64,000 bases of DNA, taken from Variovorax sp. SG517 (GTDB lineage: Bacteria; Pseudomonadota; Gammaproteobacteria; Burkholderiales; Burkholderiaceae_C). This document shows positions 17,978 through 25,889 of this stretch, in pieces (within the stretch, counting starts at the first letter, position 1; the number at the start of each line of letters is the position of its first letter). The stretch spans positions 434,001 through 498,000 of the forward strand of contig NZ_JABMJG010000003.1 in the NCBI RefSeq assembly GCF_013376045.1, given 5' to 3'. The notes under the pieces were generated by a model. It was not told where the DNA came from. It did no database searches and was given only the letters and a program-made list of their open reading frames with translations. The position numbers and the translations under genes are program-made.

Positions 17978-19440
17978 CGCGAAATTCCTGTGTTCGCCGC
18001 GGCGGGGGATGCGTACGTGACCGCCGACTGCGCCTGCCGCACGCCCACCGCGATGCCCATCAGCAGGATCAGCACGGAGGCCAGCACGCTGCAGCCCGCG
18101 AGCAGTGCGACGTGCCCGCGTGCGAACACGAAGCGCAGCGGCTGGGCGGGCTTGATCTCGGCAGCCGGCGCCGCCACGCGCTCAGAGGGCAAGCCGGCCG
18201 ACACCATCGAAATCAGCGCGCAGGTAGCCAGCAGCGTCAGCAGGTTGCGCGGGCCCTCGCAGATCAGGTCGATGGCCAGGAAGAGCGCCAGCGCCGCCTC
18301 GATGGGCAGCTGCAGCATCGACAGCACGATGCCCGCGTAGCCCACGTTGGTGAGGCTGCTGTTGCCGGCAGAGGCGAAGGCCGCGATGGTCGCGCCCGTG
18401 CCGATCATCCCGATGTCGGCCGCGCTGAGCGTGCGGTCGTAGAGGTTGGCGACGAAGAGCGCCGCCAGCACGTAGTAGAGCGCCGAGCCCGCGCGCAGGA
18501 ACACCGAGGCGGTGGGCACCACCAGTTCCACGATGCCGCGGCTGAAGCCCAGGCGCGCGCTCATCGTCTCGATGGTGTGCGGAATGCTGGCCGTAGTGCT
18601 CGACGACATCAGGCTCACCAGCATCGGCGTCTTCAGGTGCTGCAGCACCTCGGCCAGCGGCTGGTTGCCGCGTCGGTGAATCACCGCGATGGCCAGCGCG
18701 CCCAGCAGTGCCACCAGCACGACGAAGTGCAGCAGGAAGCCGCTCATGGCGCGGATGGTCAGTGCATCGGTCTGCGACAGCACGTGCGCCGACATGCCGA
18801 AGGCCACCACCGGCAGCAGGATGTTGGCGCGCGCGATGATGAGTTCGAGCGTGCGGTAGATGCCCTCGAACATGTGGTTGAGCGCCGCGTGCTGCGTGCG
18901 CGCCAGCGCCGCGAAAGCCAGGCCGAACAGCAGTGCGCAAGAGAGGATGCCCAGCGAGCGGCCCTCGGCCAGCACGCGGAAGAAGTTGTCGGGCACCACG
19001 GTGGCGCGCGGGCGTTCGATGGGCGTGGCCTGCATGCCGTTGTCGTGCAGTCGCATCTCGATGTCGCCGCCGTCGCCGGCCCGCTGCACCAGTTCGCCGA
19101 GGTGCTCGCGCGCTTCGGCGTCCAGGTGCGCGCCCGGCGCGTTCACCCAGCCCAGCGCCAGCCCGGTGGCGGCGCAGCTCACCACCAGCAGCAGCGCGAG
19201 GCCAGCGATCATCGCAATGCGCCTTCCGGGAAAGGGCAGGCCCATGGTCTGGCGCAGGCCGAAGAAGGTCGCCACCACCAGCAGCGGAATGGCTGCCATG
19301 CTCACGATCGCCAGGTAGACCTGCGCCGCCGTGTACGCCACGTCGCCCAGCGCGGGCGCATACACGCCCGCGACGGCGCCTGCCGCCATGCACAGGAGCA
19401 GGGCGAGCAGGCTGTGGGACATGCGCGTCAGGAAAGCCAT
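17974..19440 (-). CDS. divergent DAACS-family amino acid/dicarboxylate symporter (copy 1)
   Basis: 488 residues from the ATG at 19440, which overlaps the racemase stop by 13 bases; the ATG at 19422 is an alternative. About eight to ten hydrophobic segments plus the two hairpin regions mark the dicarboxylate/amino acid:cation symporter fold. HP1 reads SLMSSSTTASIPHTIETM, matching the serine-rich SSSTxxTLP loop. The transmembrane-7 Na+/substrate motif NMDGT is absent and reads PTASVFLRAGSALYY. The TM8 segment is AIDLICEGPRNLLT, and a C-terminal extension carries one more hydrophobic segment. It lies inside the T6SS operon and overlaps tssJ. Import of an acidic or small neutral amino acid is the best guess; a non-transport role is possible given the lost motif. 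Confidence 0.75.
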   Translation of the reverse strand: MAFLTRMSHSLLALLLCMAAGAVAGVYAPALGDVAYTAAQVYLAIVSMAAIPLLVVATFFGLRQTMGLPFPGRRIAMIAGLALLLVVSCAATGLALGWVNAPGAHLDAEAREHLGELVQRAGDGGDIEMRLHDNGMQATPIERPRATVVPDNFFRVLAEGRSLGILSCALLFGLAFAALARTQHAALNHMFEGIYRTLELIIARANILLPVVAFGMSAHVLSQTDALTIRAMSGFLLHFVVLVALLGALAIAVIHRRGNQPLAEVLQHLKTPMLVSLMSSSTTASIPHTIETMSARLGFSRGIVELVVPTASVFLRAGSALYYVLAALFVANLYDRTLSAADIGMIGTGATIAAFASAGNSSLTNVGYAGIVLSMLQLPIEAALALFLAIDLICEGPRNLLTLLATCALISMVSAGLPSERVAAPAAEIKPAQPLRFVFARGHVALLAGCSVLASVLILLMGIAVGVRQAQSAVTYASPAAANTGISR

Positions 19441-20171
19441 GCCGGCCTGTTCCATCCCTTGTCGAGCGCGAAGGCGACCGTCGCGCGCGCCAGTTCCAGC
19501 GAGCTGTCGACCAGCGTCAGCGGCGTGTGACCGGTGGCCCGTGCGACCTTCGCGGCCTTCGCAGCGATGGGCAGCTCGGTGCAGCCCATGATGACGGCGG
19601 TGGCGCCCGTGGCGGCCAGCGCCTGCAGCGCGAGCCCGAACGCCGCAGCGCCGGCGTCGATGTCGCCGCCCTTCACCGAGCGGATGCAGGCGTCCACGTG
19701 GTCTTGGCCGGTGCCGGCATCGGGCACGATGAAATCGATTCCGCGCTCGCGCAGCGCCTGCTGGTAGAAGCCCGAGGCCAGCGCGCCGCGCGTGGCGAGC
19801 ACCGCCACCCGCACCGGCCGGTCGTCCGATGCCGTCGCGATGGCGGCCACGCACGACTGCGCGATGTGGATCACCGGCGCGCGGCTGTGCGCCGCGATCT
19901 GCGCATACCAGTGGTGCGACGAGTTGCAGGGAATCGCGATCACGCCGACGCCGGCGTCGTTGAGCACGTCGATGCCCGCGAGCAGCGCATCGAGCGGGTC
20001 GGGCCCGGTGCCCAGGATGGCGCTGGAACGGTCCGGCACGTGCGGCAGGTTCGCGACGATCACCGGCAGGTGTTCCTGGTCGCGCGTGGCCGGCGTGAGC
20101 TGGATGATCTTGTCCATGAAGTCCACCGTCGCCGATGGACCCATGCCGCCGAGAACGCCTATGCGTGACAT
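19428..20171 (-). CDS. Asp/Glu-type amino acid racemase
   Basis: 247 residues of the Asp/Glu/hydantoin racemase superfamily (aspartate racemase subgroup). It opens with the phosphate/carboxylate loop GVLGGMGPSATVDFM. Both catalytic cysteines are present: Cys82 in AIPCNSSHHW and Cys197 in VIMGCTELPI. It should interconvert L and D forms of an amino acid without a cofactor, in the cytoplasm (no signal peptide). Substrate could be Asp, Glu or a wider set, as in broad-specificity relatives. It sits between two DAACS symporter genes in the T6SS operon, 13 bp after one and overlapping the other. A link to peptidoglycan D-amino acids or to use of prey-derived D-amino acids is inferred. Confidence 0.85.
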   Translation of the reverse strand: MSRIGVLGGMGPSATVDFMDKIIQLTPATRDQEHLPVIVANLPHVPDRSSAILGTGPDPLDALLAGIDVLNDAGVGVIAIPCNSSHHWYAQIAAHSRAPVIHIAQSCVAAIATASDDRPVRVAVLATRGALASGFYQQALRERGIDFIVPDAGTGQDHVDACIRSVKGGDIDAGAAAFGLALQALAATGATAVIMGCTELPIAAKAAKVARATGHTPLTLVDSSLELARATVAFALDKGWNRPAWLS

Positions 20172-20184
20172 GAAGGCGCGCTCC

Positions 20185-21459
20185 CTAGATCTTCAGCGGA
20201 CGCGGGCACACCACGGCCACTGCGGCGGTGTTGCCGATGACCAGCACCAGCGTGCGCAGCATGTCGCACACCGGGTCCACCGCCAGGAACAGGATGAAGG
20301 CCGCCTCGAAGGGCAGGCCCAGGTAGGTGCAGGTCATGCCGATGAGCGACACCGTCACCAGCCCCGTCATGCCTGCAGAGGCGAAGCCCGCGAGCACGGA
20401 AGAGGTGAGCACGATGCCGATCTCCACCGGCGTGAGCGAACGCCCGTAGATCTGCGCGATGAAGAGCGTGGCGCACACGTAGTACACGACCGGCCCGATG
20501 CGCAGCAGCGACACCGTGAGCGGCACCAGCAGCTCCACCCGCGAGCGCGCGAAGCCCAGGCGCGTGACCAGGCTCTCGATCATGATCGGCATGCAGGTGG
20601 CGCTGCTGCGCGTGGCCAGCGCCAGCGCGAAGGGGCCGCGCAGCGCGTTGAGCGTCTGCCCCAGCGTGCCGTTGGAGCGCTTCCAGATGATGACCGCCGC
20701 CACCGCCAGCAGCAGCGCCGACACGACGAGGAAGGCGACCACGAAGGCGCCCATCGCCTTCAACGGTTCGATGCCCGTCTTGCCCAGCTGCGCCGCGCTC
20801 ATGCAGAACAGCACCACCGGCAGCGGAAAGCTTAGCCAGCGCATCAGCGTCTGGCAGGCGTGGTACACGGTCTCCAGCGCCTGCGTGAGGCCGTCGGAGA
20901 TGCGCGTGGGCACGTGACCCACCGCCAGGCCGAAGAGCAGCGCGAACACGAGCGTCTTCAGCGTGTCGCCGTTGGCCAGCGCCGAGAAGATGTTGGCGGG
21001 CACCAGGCTCACCAGCATGTCGGCGAAGCTGGCGGTCTTCTTGACCTCGTCCACGCCGCGCAGGTTCATGGCCGTGTCGCTGGCGCTGAGATCGCCGCCC
21101 ACGATCTGGCCGAAGGTCTGCATGGTGCTGCTGGGCAGGTTCTCGCCGGGACGCAGGATCAGCAGCGTGGCCGCGCCCGCGATGGCCACGAAGGCCGAGA
21201 ACGCGAGGAACACGAGCGCCACCCGGCCCAGCAGGCTGGCCGTGCCGCCGTCGCGGAACAGGCGCTGCAGGCTGAAGATCACGGCCGAGACCATGAAGGG
21301 CAGCGTGATCATCTTCAGCAGGTCGACGTAGATGTCGCCCACGAAGGCCAGCGGCGTGGCGAGCGGGGGCGCGAGCATGCCGAAGGCCACGCCGGCCCCG
21401 AGGCTGATGATGACGACCCACGGGTTGAGGACGAAGGCGTAGAGCTTGGAGGTGTTCAT
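20185..21459 (-). CDS. divergent DAACS-family amino acid/dicarboxylate symporter (copy 2)
   Basis: 424 residues with the DAACS fold: an N-terminal segment of the type WVVIISLGAGVAFGMLAPP, then multiple membrane helices. HP1 is altered to ATRSSATCMPIMIESL. TM7 has PLTVSLLRIGPVVYY instead of the NMDGT motif. The TM8 region AVDPVCDMLRTLVLVIGN keeps the Asp and the DMxRT residues that bind amino acid substrate in characterised members. It is a paralogue of copy 1 but not a close one. It starts 23 bp after the periplasmic receptor gene ends and lies 13 bp before the racemase, in the T6SS operon. DAACS carriers normally work without a binding protein, so the pairing is odd. Confidence 0.78.
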   Translation of the reverse strand: MNTSKLYAFVLNPWVVIISLGAGVAFGMLAPPLATPLAFVGDIYVDLLKMITLPFMVSAVIFSLQRLFRDGGTASLLGRVALVFLAFSAFVAIAGAATLLILRPGENLPSSTMQTFGQIVGGDLSASDTAMNLRGVDEVKKTASFADMLVSLVPANIFSALANGDTLKTLVFALLFGLAVGHVPTRISDGLTQALETVYHACQTLMRWLSFPLPVVLFCMSAAQLGKTGIEPLKAMGAFVVAFLVVSALLLAVAAVIIWKRSNGTLGQTLNALRGPFALALATRSSATCMPIMIESLVTRLGFARSRVELLVPLTVSLLRIGPVVYYVCATLFIAQIYGRSLTPVEIGIVLTSSVLAGFASAGMTGLVTVSLIGMTCTYLGLPFEAAFILFLAVDPVCDMLRTLVLVIGNTAAVAVVCPRPLKI

Positions 21460-21482
21460 GATGTTTGCGCGTCCTGTGCCGC

Positions 21483-22538
21483 TCAGCGGTCGAGTGCCTG
21501 CAGCACCTTCTGGATATCGAGCTTCTCGGCGCGCTGCGCGAGGAACTGGTTGACGTAGGCCAGCAGCGTGGTGTCGGTCACGGCCACGCCGATGCCCAGC
21601 GTGTCCTCCAGATCCTTCAGCGTCACGGTGCGCAGCACGAGCGAGACGGTGGGGTCGGCCTTGAGCACGCGCTTGACCTCGAACTCGTCGCGGTACGCGC
21701 TCACGATGTCGCCCTTGTGCAGGGCCACCAGCACGTCGTTCCAGGTCGGGAACTCCTGCACCTTGGCGTGCGGGAAGTTGGTGCGCGCGTAGTCGGCGAA
21801 CGACGACTTGGCGATCACGCCGATGCTGCCGTCGAAGTTGCGGATGACCTCGGGCAGCGGCCGTCCGCGCGAGAGCTGCGCGAACTTCACGCGGTTGAGG
21901 ATCAGCGAGTGGCTCAGCGTGAGGTACGCGTCGCTGAACGCGATGGTCTGCGAGCGCGCCAGCGTGCGTGACAGCTTGCTGATGGCCAGGTCGGCCTGGC
22001 CGTTGGCCAGCAGGTCGACCACCGCGTTGAAGGTGCCGGCCTCGCGGTTGAAGCGCAGCTTCACGCCCAGCTCCTTGGCGAGCGACTGGGCGAGGCCCAC
22101 CTCCAGACCGGTCCACTGGCCGCTGTCGTCGAAGAAGAAGAACGGGGGCGTGTCGACCTTGAGCATGGCCACCACCAGCTCGCCGCGCGTCACGATGCGG
22201 GCGATGTCGGGTGCGAGCAGCCGTCCGTCGGGCACGCGCACGAGGCCGTTGACGAGCACGGGCGGCGTGGCGGGAGCGGCAGGCTCGACGGCAAAGGCGG
22301 CCGCTGCCGGTGCTGCGGGTGTCGCAGGTGCGGCGACAACCGGCGTCGCCGCCACGGGCGCAGCGGGTGCCGCGAGCGTGCCCTGCGCCACGGGCCGTTC
22401 GCCCGCGGCGAGCGCGCTTGCACCTGTGCAAAGGCCGGCGATCGCCAGCAGTGTGGGAAGGGCAAGGCGCCGCAGCGCGTTGTGCATGCCCGTGAGGTGT
22501 CGTGCGTTGGTCGACATGCTTGTATTCACTTTGGTCAT
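21483..22538 (-). CDS. periplasmic amino-acid-type solute-binding protein with Pro/Ala linker
   Basis: 351 residues from the ATG at 22538, which overlaps the preceding small gene's stop (ATGA); ATGs at 22517 and 22487 are alternatives closer to the signal peptide. After the signal sequence (LRRLALPTLLAIAGLCTGASALAA) comes a Pro/Ala/Val linker of about 45 residues. Then follows a family 3 solute-binding domain: GELVVAMLKVDTPPFFF, WTGLEVGLAQSLAKELG, and LANGQADLAISKLSRT, whose Arg normally pairs with the ligand carboxylate. It should bind an amino acid in the periplasm. No ABC permease follows; two symporters and a racemase do. The linker suggests attachment at a distance from the membrane or to another envelope protein. 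Confidence 0.8.
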   Translation of the reverse strand: MTKVNTSMSTNARHLTGMHNALRRLALPTLLAIAGLCTGASALAAGERPVAQGTLAAPAAPVAATPVVAAPATPAAPAAAAFAVEPAAPATPPVLVNGLVRVPDGRLLAPDIARIVTRGELVVAMLKVDTPPFFFFDDSGQWTGLEVGLAQSLAKELGVKLRFNREAGTFNAVVDLLANGQADLAISKLSRTLARSQTIAFSDAYLTLSHSLILNRVKFAQLSRGRPLPEVIRNFDGSIGVIAKSSFADYARTNFPHAKVQEFPTWNDVLVALHKGDIVSAYRDEFEVKRVLKADPTVSLVLRTVTLKDLEDTLGIGVAVTDTTLLAYVNQFLAQRAEKLDIQKVLQALDR

Positions 22539-22765
22539 TGGGTGGAGGCAGCGGGGGCCGTGGGGGCCGCGGGAGCCGTTGCGGGCGCGGCGGCGGGCGG
22601 TGGAGGTTGCGACGGCGCCGCGGCAGCGGGTACGGGAGCAGGCGCGGGCGCCATCAGCTTGCCGATCTCGACGCCCATCAGGAACAGCAGGACGCACAGC
22701 AGCACCAGGCAGGCCGCCGTGATGGCGACCATGCGGGAACTCATCGTGAAAACGTATTGGGACAT
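22535..22765 (-). CDS. small single-pass membrane protein with Pro/Ala tail
   Basis: 76 residues that I cannot assign to a family. Residues 9-34 form one strong membrane helix (MVAITAACLVLLCVLLFLMG), followed by VEIGKLM and a tail made almost only of Ala and Pro with a few Gln, Ser and Thr. The tail resembles the linker of the receptor encoded just downstream, whose ATG overlaps this stop codon. It may be a periplasm-facing anchor or spacer in the envelope complex (inference). The gene lies 40 bp behind the DUF4280 gene. Internal ATGs (MSSRM) could serve as a start. Confidence 0.65.
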   Translation of the reverse strand: MSQYVFTMSSRMVAITAACLVLLCVLLFLMGVEIGKLMAPAPAPVPAAAAPSQPPPPAAAPATAPAAPTAPAASTQ

Positions 22766-22805
22766 GGGGTTGTCGGTGCGTGCCGTTCGTTGGTCGTCGT
22801 TCGTT

Positions 22806-23195
22806 TCAGGGAACCATGGAGGTGAATTGCCCGGGCGCGACCACCTGGATCACGCCGCCCCAGTTGCAGGCGAGCTTGGAGCTGTCCTGCAGCGCGGGCA
22901 TGTTGCCGACCAGCACCGTGGGCGAGCCCGGCGCCCAGGGCGCGGCCGTCACCGGGATGCAGGGCATGGGCGTGAAGGCGCCGAGCGCGGCGGCGGTTGC
23001 CGCGGCCACCATCGGGTTCGACATGCTGTTGCAGGTGCCGAAGGGAAGGATGTTGACGATCGGCTTGTTGTCCATGATGTTGGCGCCCGGCGTGCTGCCC
23101 GTGAGCACGCCGCTCACGGGCAGCACCACGAGGTTGGACGGCGCGGCGCCGAAGCTGCACTGCAACGTGGCTCCCATGCAGACGTGCATGCCCAT
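22806..23195 (-). CDS. DUF4280 PAAR-like protein
   Basis: 129 residues. Cysteines and the order of motifs (MGMHVCMGATLQCSFG, ANIMDNKPIVNILPFGTCNSMSNP, and CNWGGVIQVVAPGQ) are those of the DUF4280/PAAR-like family. These proteins are thought to form the sharp tip or adaptor on VgrG spikes and on related injection devices. It lies three bases behind the MORN-repeat gene and two genes behind vgrG, the usual place for a spike tip in T6SS effector cassettes. No toxin domain is fused to it. It has no signal peptide and should act in the cytoplasm before secretion. Confidence 0.82.
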   Translation of the reverse strand: MGMHVCMGATLQCSFGAAPSNLVVLPVSGVLTGSTPGANIMDNKPIVNILPFGTCNSMSNPMVAAATAAALGAFTPMPCIPVTAAPWAPGSPTVLVGNMPALQDSSKLACNWGGVIQVVAPGQFTSMVP

Positions 23196-23198
23196 GGC

Positions 23199-23927
23199 TC
23201 AGCTCCCCCTCACGAGTTTTTCGAGGCTCTTCATGAAGCCTGGCGAGGCGGCGGTCTCCACGATCTCGCGGCCCGCCTGGTCGAAGCGGCGCGCGCCGCC
23301 GTAGGGCTTGCCCTGGCGGTAGGCGACTTCTTCCATCAGTTGCCCGTTGGGCCAGTAGCGCCGCAGGGGGCCGTGCAGCACGTTGGCCACGTAGGTGGAG
23401 GACTGCGCGACGCCGCCGTTGGGCGCGTAGTCGATGACCTCGCCGTCGAGCAGTCCGGCGCGGTAGCGCTCGCGCCGCAGCATGCGGCCCTCGTGGAAAT
23501 AGGTGGCCTCGCCTTCGAGGCGTCCGGCCGCGTAGGGCAGGCGCGCGGTGACGTCGCCCGATTCGGCATACGACACCGCCTCGCCGTGCTGCACGCCGCG
23601 CACGTGCTGCAGCGTCTGCATCAGCTTGCCGCTGGGGTAGTAGCTGCGCGTGACGCCCTCGGCCAGGCCGCCGATGCGCTGGGTTTCCTGCAGCAGCTGG
23701 CCGCGTTCGTCGAAGAGCCGCATGGGGCCGTGCGGCAGGCCGGCCTGGTACGACGCATCGAGCGCCGGCTTGCCCGGTGCCGAGAAGACCTGCATCGGCC
23801 CGTACGGCAGCTCGCCCACGAAGGAGGCGCGCACCACCGTCTGGCCCGCATCGTCCAGCGTCTCGCGCACGACGGCGGCCGGCAGGGCGGCGATGTCCTT
23901 GACGGGCAGGGAGGAAGGGATTGCCAT
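23199..23927 (-). CDS. MORN-repeat (YwqK-like) protein of the vgrG cassette
   Basis: 242 residues built from about eight MORN-variant repeats of the kind LPHGPMRLFDERGQLL, LLDGEVIDYAPNGGV and LHGPLRRYWPNGQLM. This resembles proteins often labelled YwqK-family antitoxins. In T6SS cassettes such genes stand between vgrG and effector genes and may act as adaptor, immunity or effector. None is proven here. There is no signal peptide, so an antidote for a periplasmic toxin is unlikely. The gene is 8 bp after vgrG and 3 bp before the DUF4280 gene on the same strand, so the three form a spike cassette. Confidence 0.78.
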   Translation of the reverse strand: MAIPSSLPVKDIAALPAAVVRETLDDAGQTVVRASFVGELPYGPMQVFSAPGKPALDASYQAGLPHGPMRLFDERGQLLQETQRIGGLAEGVTRSYYPSGKLMQTLQHVRGVQHGEAVSYAESGDVTARLPYAAGRLEGEATYFHEGRMLRRERYRAGLLDGEVIDYAPNGGVAQSSTYVANVLHGPLRRYWPNGQLMEEVAYRQGKPYGGARRFDQAGREIVETAASPGFMKSLEKLVRGS

Positions 23928-23935
23928 GGCGCCGC

Positions 23936-25882
23936 TCAGTTGATCTTCACCAGCCCGCCCTTGAGCGTGACCATGCCGCCGCCCTCGACGGAGTTCATGC
24001 CCGAGGCCTTGCTGCTGATGGAAGGCGCCTCGTTCGACAGCGTGGCGCCGCCCTTGGCCGACAGCGCCACGCCGGCCTCGGCCGCGAAGTTCATGCCGGC
24101 GTTGGCGCCCAGGTTGGTGCCGGCCTTCAGGTCCAGCGTCTGCGCCGACTTGATGAGCAGCGTGCCCGTCACGTCGATCACCAGGTTGCCCGTGACCTTG
24201 AGCTCGTAGTTGCCCGTCACAGTCTGCGTGAAGTTGGCCTTGTTGTCGTGCGTCTCGTTACCGGTGACGTCGAGCGCGCGCGTGCCCTTCACCGAGTGGG
24301 TCTCGTTGCCGGTGTCGACCTTCACGGTGCGATTGCCCTTGGTGACGGTGTGCGTCTCGTTGCCGGCCTTCACGGTGGTGGCCAGGTCGTTCTCGATCTC
24401 CACGCGCATGTCTTTCTGCGCATGAAGGTAGAACTCCTCCGAGCCCTTCTTGTCCTCGAAGCGCATCTCGTTGAAGCCTCCGCCGCCCTTCGTCGAGTTC
24501 GAGCGGATGGTGCTTTGCGACGAACTGCCCGGCAGCGCGACCGGCGTCGCGTGCGTGCCGTTGTAGACGCTGCCCGAGACGAGCGGCCGGTCGGGGTCGC
24601 CGTCGACGTAGCTCACGACCACCTCCTGCCCGATGCGCGGCAGGAAAAGCGCCCCCCAGCCTTCGCCAGCCCACATCTGCGAGACGCGGATCCAGCAGGA
24701 ACTCTTTTCGTCCTTCTTGCCCAGGCGGTCCCACGGGAACTGCACCTTGATGCGACCGTGCTGGTCGGTCCAGATTTCCTCGCCGGCAGGGCCGACCACG
24801 CGCGCCGTGTGGCTGCCGGCAACCACCGGCCGGGGCATGACGCGCGGCGGGCGGAAGGGCAGGGCGGGAGGCAGGGTCTCGAAGCTGTTGCCGTAGTGCT
24901 CGAGGTCGGCGTGGTGCCGCACGCTGTGCACCATGTGCGCCACGTTGAGGTCCGCGCGCGGATGGTCTTCCAGCGTGAAGGTGGTGCCGGGCGTGAGGTA
25001 GTGGCAATGGCTGTCGCCGCGGCCGGACTGGCTGCCGCTGCGGTGTGCCTCCAGCCGGATGCGCGCGCGCGACTGTGCCGCCGAGAGCGGCACGCGCGAG
25101 GGGTACTCGTAGTCGGTGCCGCGGCCGTCCTTGCCCTGCGTCTCCTTCAGCAGGCTGGTGTCGGGCGTGAGGAAGTCGTAGTCGTCGACTTCCTGCGCCT
25201 TGGTGGCCAGCCGCGCGTCCGACTCGAAGCGGGTCACGGCGTGGGCGTGCGCGAAGCCTTCCTCGGCGCTGCGAACCAGAAGCTTGTCGGCATGCGGGCA
25301 CGGCTGGCATGCCGAATTGCTGTCGGCCAGCACCAGCGTGTGTTCACCGTCCGCGAAAGTGAAGAAGTAGAAGATGCCTTCCTCTTCCATCAGCCGCGAG
25401 ACGAAGTCGAAGGCCGTCTCGTCGTAGCGCACGCAGTACTCGCGCGGCGTGTAGCTGCCGCTGAGCTGGAGCGCGAAGCTCACGCCGAAGTCGCCGAGCA
25501 TCTTCTGCACGATGTCCGGCGTGCTCATGTTCTGGTAGATCACGCGGTCGCGGCCCAGCGTGAGCAGCCACATGCGCGGCACCAGTTCGAGCGTGTAGGT
25601 CGCGAAGTCGCGGTTGCTGCCCATGTAGGTGAAGCGCGAGACGATGCCGTTGAAGAAGCGGCTTTCCTTCCCGGGCCGCTGCAGCACGACCGTGGCCGAG
25701 GTGCCGATCACCGCGGCAGCGTCCAGCGCGTCGTCGGACGAACGCATGGTCAGCGAGCAGGCGAAGAGCTGCGATAGCCCCTCGGTGGCCTGGAAGGATT
25801 CGAGCAGCAGCTTGTCGGGGCCGAACGCCGTCTTCACCGTCAGAAAGGCGGCGTGCTGGGTAAAGCCTTCGCGCATGTTCAT
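23936..25882 (-). CDS. vgrG: T6SS spike protein VgrG (TssI)
   Basis: 648 residues with a full VgrG architecture. The gp27-like part is at about 1-380 (LFACSLTMRSSDDALDAAAVIG, YCVRYDETAFDFVSRLMEEEGIFYFF). The gp5 OB-fold is around 390-470 (GRIKVQFPWDRLGKKDEKSSCWIRVSQ, MWAGEGWGALFLPRIGQEVVVSYVDGD). A needle of short repeats (GNETHTVTKGNRTVKV, GNETHSVKGTRALDV) follows, then a DUF2345-like tail ending in GGMVTLKGGLVKIN. There is no extra C-terminal enzyme, so it is a structural spike that should carry its cargo through the genes that follow (MORN and DUF4280). It is eight bases behind clpV. Confidence 0.92.
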   Translation of the reverse strand: MNMREGFTQHAAFLTVKTAFGPDKLLLESFQATEGLSQLFACSLTMRSSDDALDAAAVIGTSATVVLQRPGKESRFFNGIVSRFTYMGSNRDFATYTLELVPRMWLLTLGRDRVIYQNMSTPDIVQKMLGDFGVSFALQLSGSYTPREYCVRYDETAFDFVSRLMEEEGIFYFFTFADGEHTLVLADSNSACQPCPHADKLLVRSAEEGFAHAHAVTRFESDARLATKAQEVDDYDFLTPDTSLLKETQGKDGRGTDYEYPSRVPLSAAQSRARIRLEAHRSGSQSGRGDSHCHYLTPGTTFTLEDHPRADLNVAHMVHSVRHHADLEHYGNSFETLPPALPFRPPRVMPRPVVAGSHTARVVGPAGEEIWTDQHGRIKVQFPWDRLGKKDEKSSCWIRVSQMWAGEGWGALFLPRIGQEVVVSYVDGDPDRPLVSGSVYNGTHATPVALPGSSSQSTIRSNSTKGGGGFNEMRFEDKKGSEEFYLHAQKDMRVEIENDLATTVKAGNETHTVTKGNRTVKVDTGNETHSVKGTRALDVTGNETHDNKANFTQTVTGNYELKVTGNLVIDVTGTLLIKSAQTLDLKAGTNLGANAGMNFAAEAGVALSAKGGATLSNEAPSISSKASGMNSVEGGGMVTLKGGLVKIN

Positions 25883-25889
25883 CGCTTCG

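Noticed and set aside
23936..25882. An evolved VgrG with a fused effector
   Set aside because: The C-terminus ends in the gp5-like repeats and a DUF2345-like tail; there is no extra enzymatic domain.
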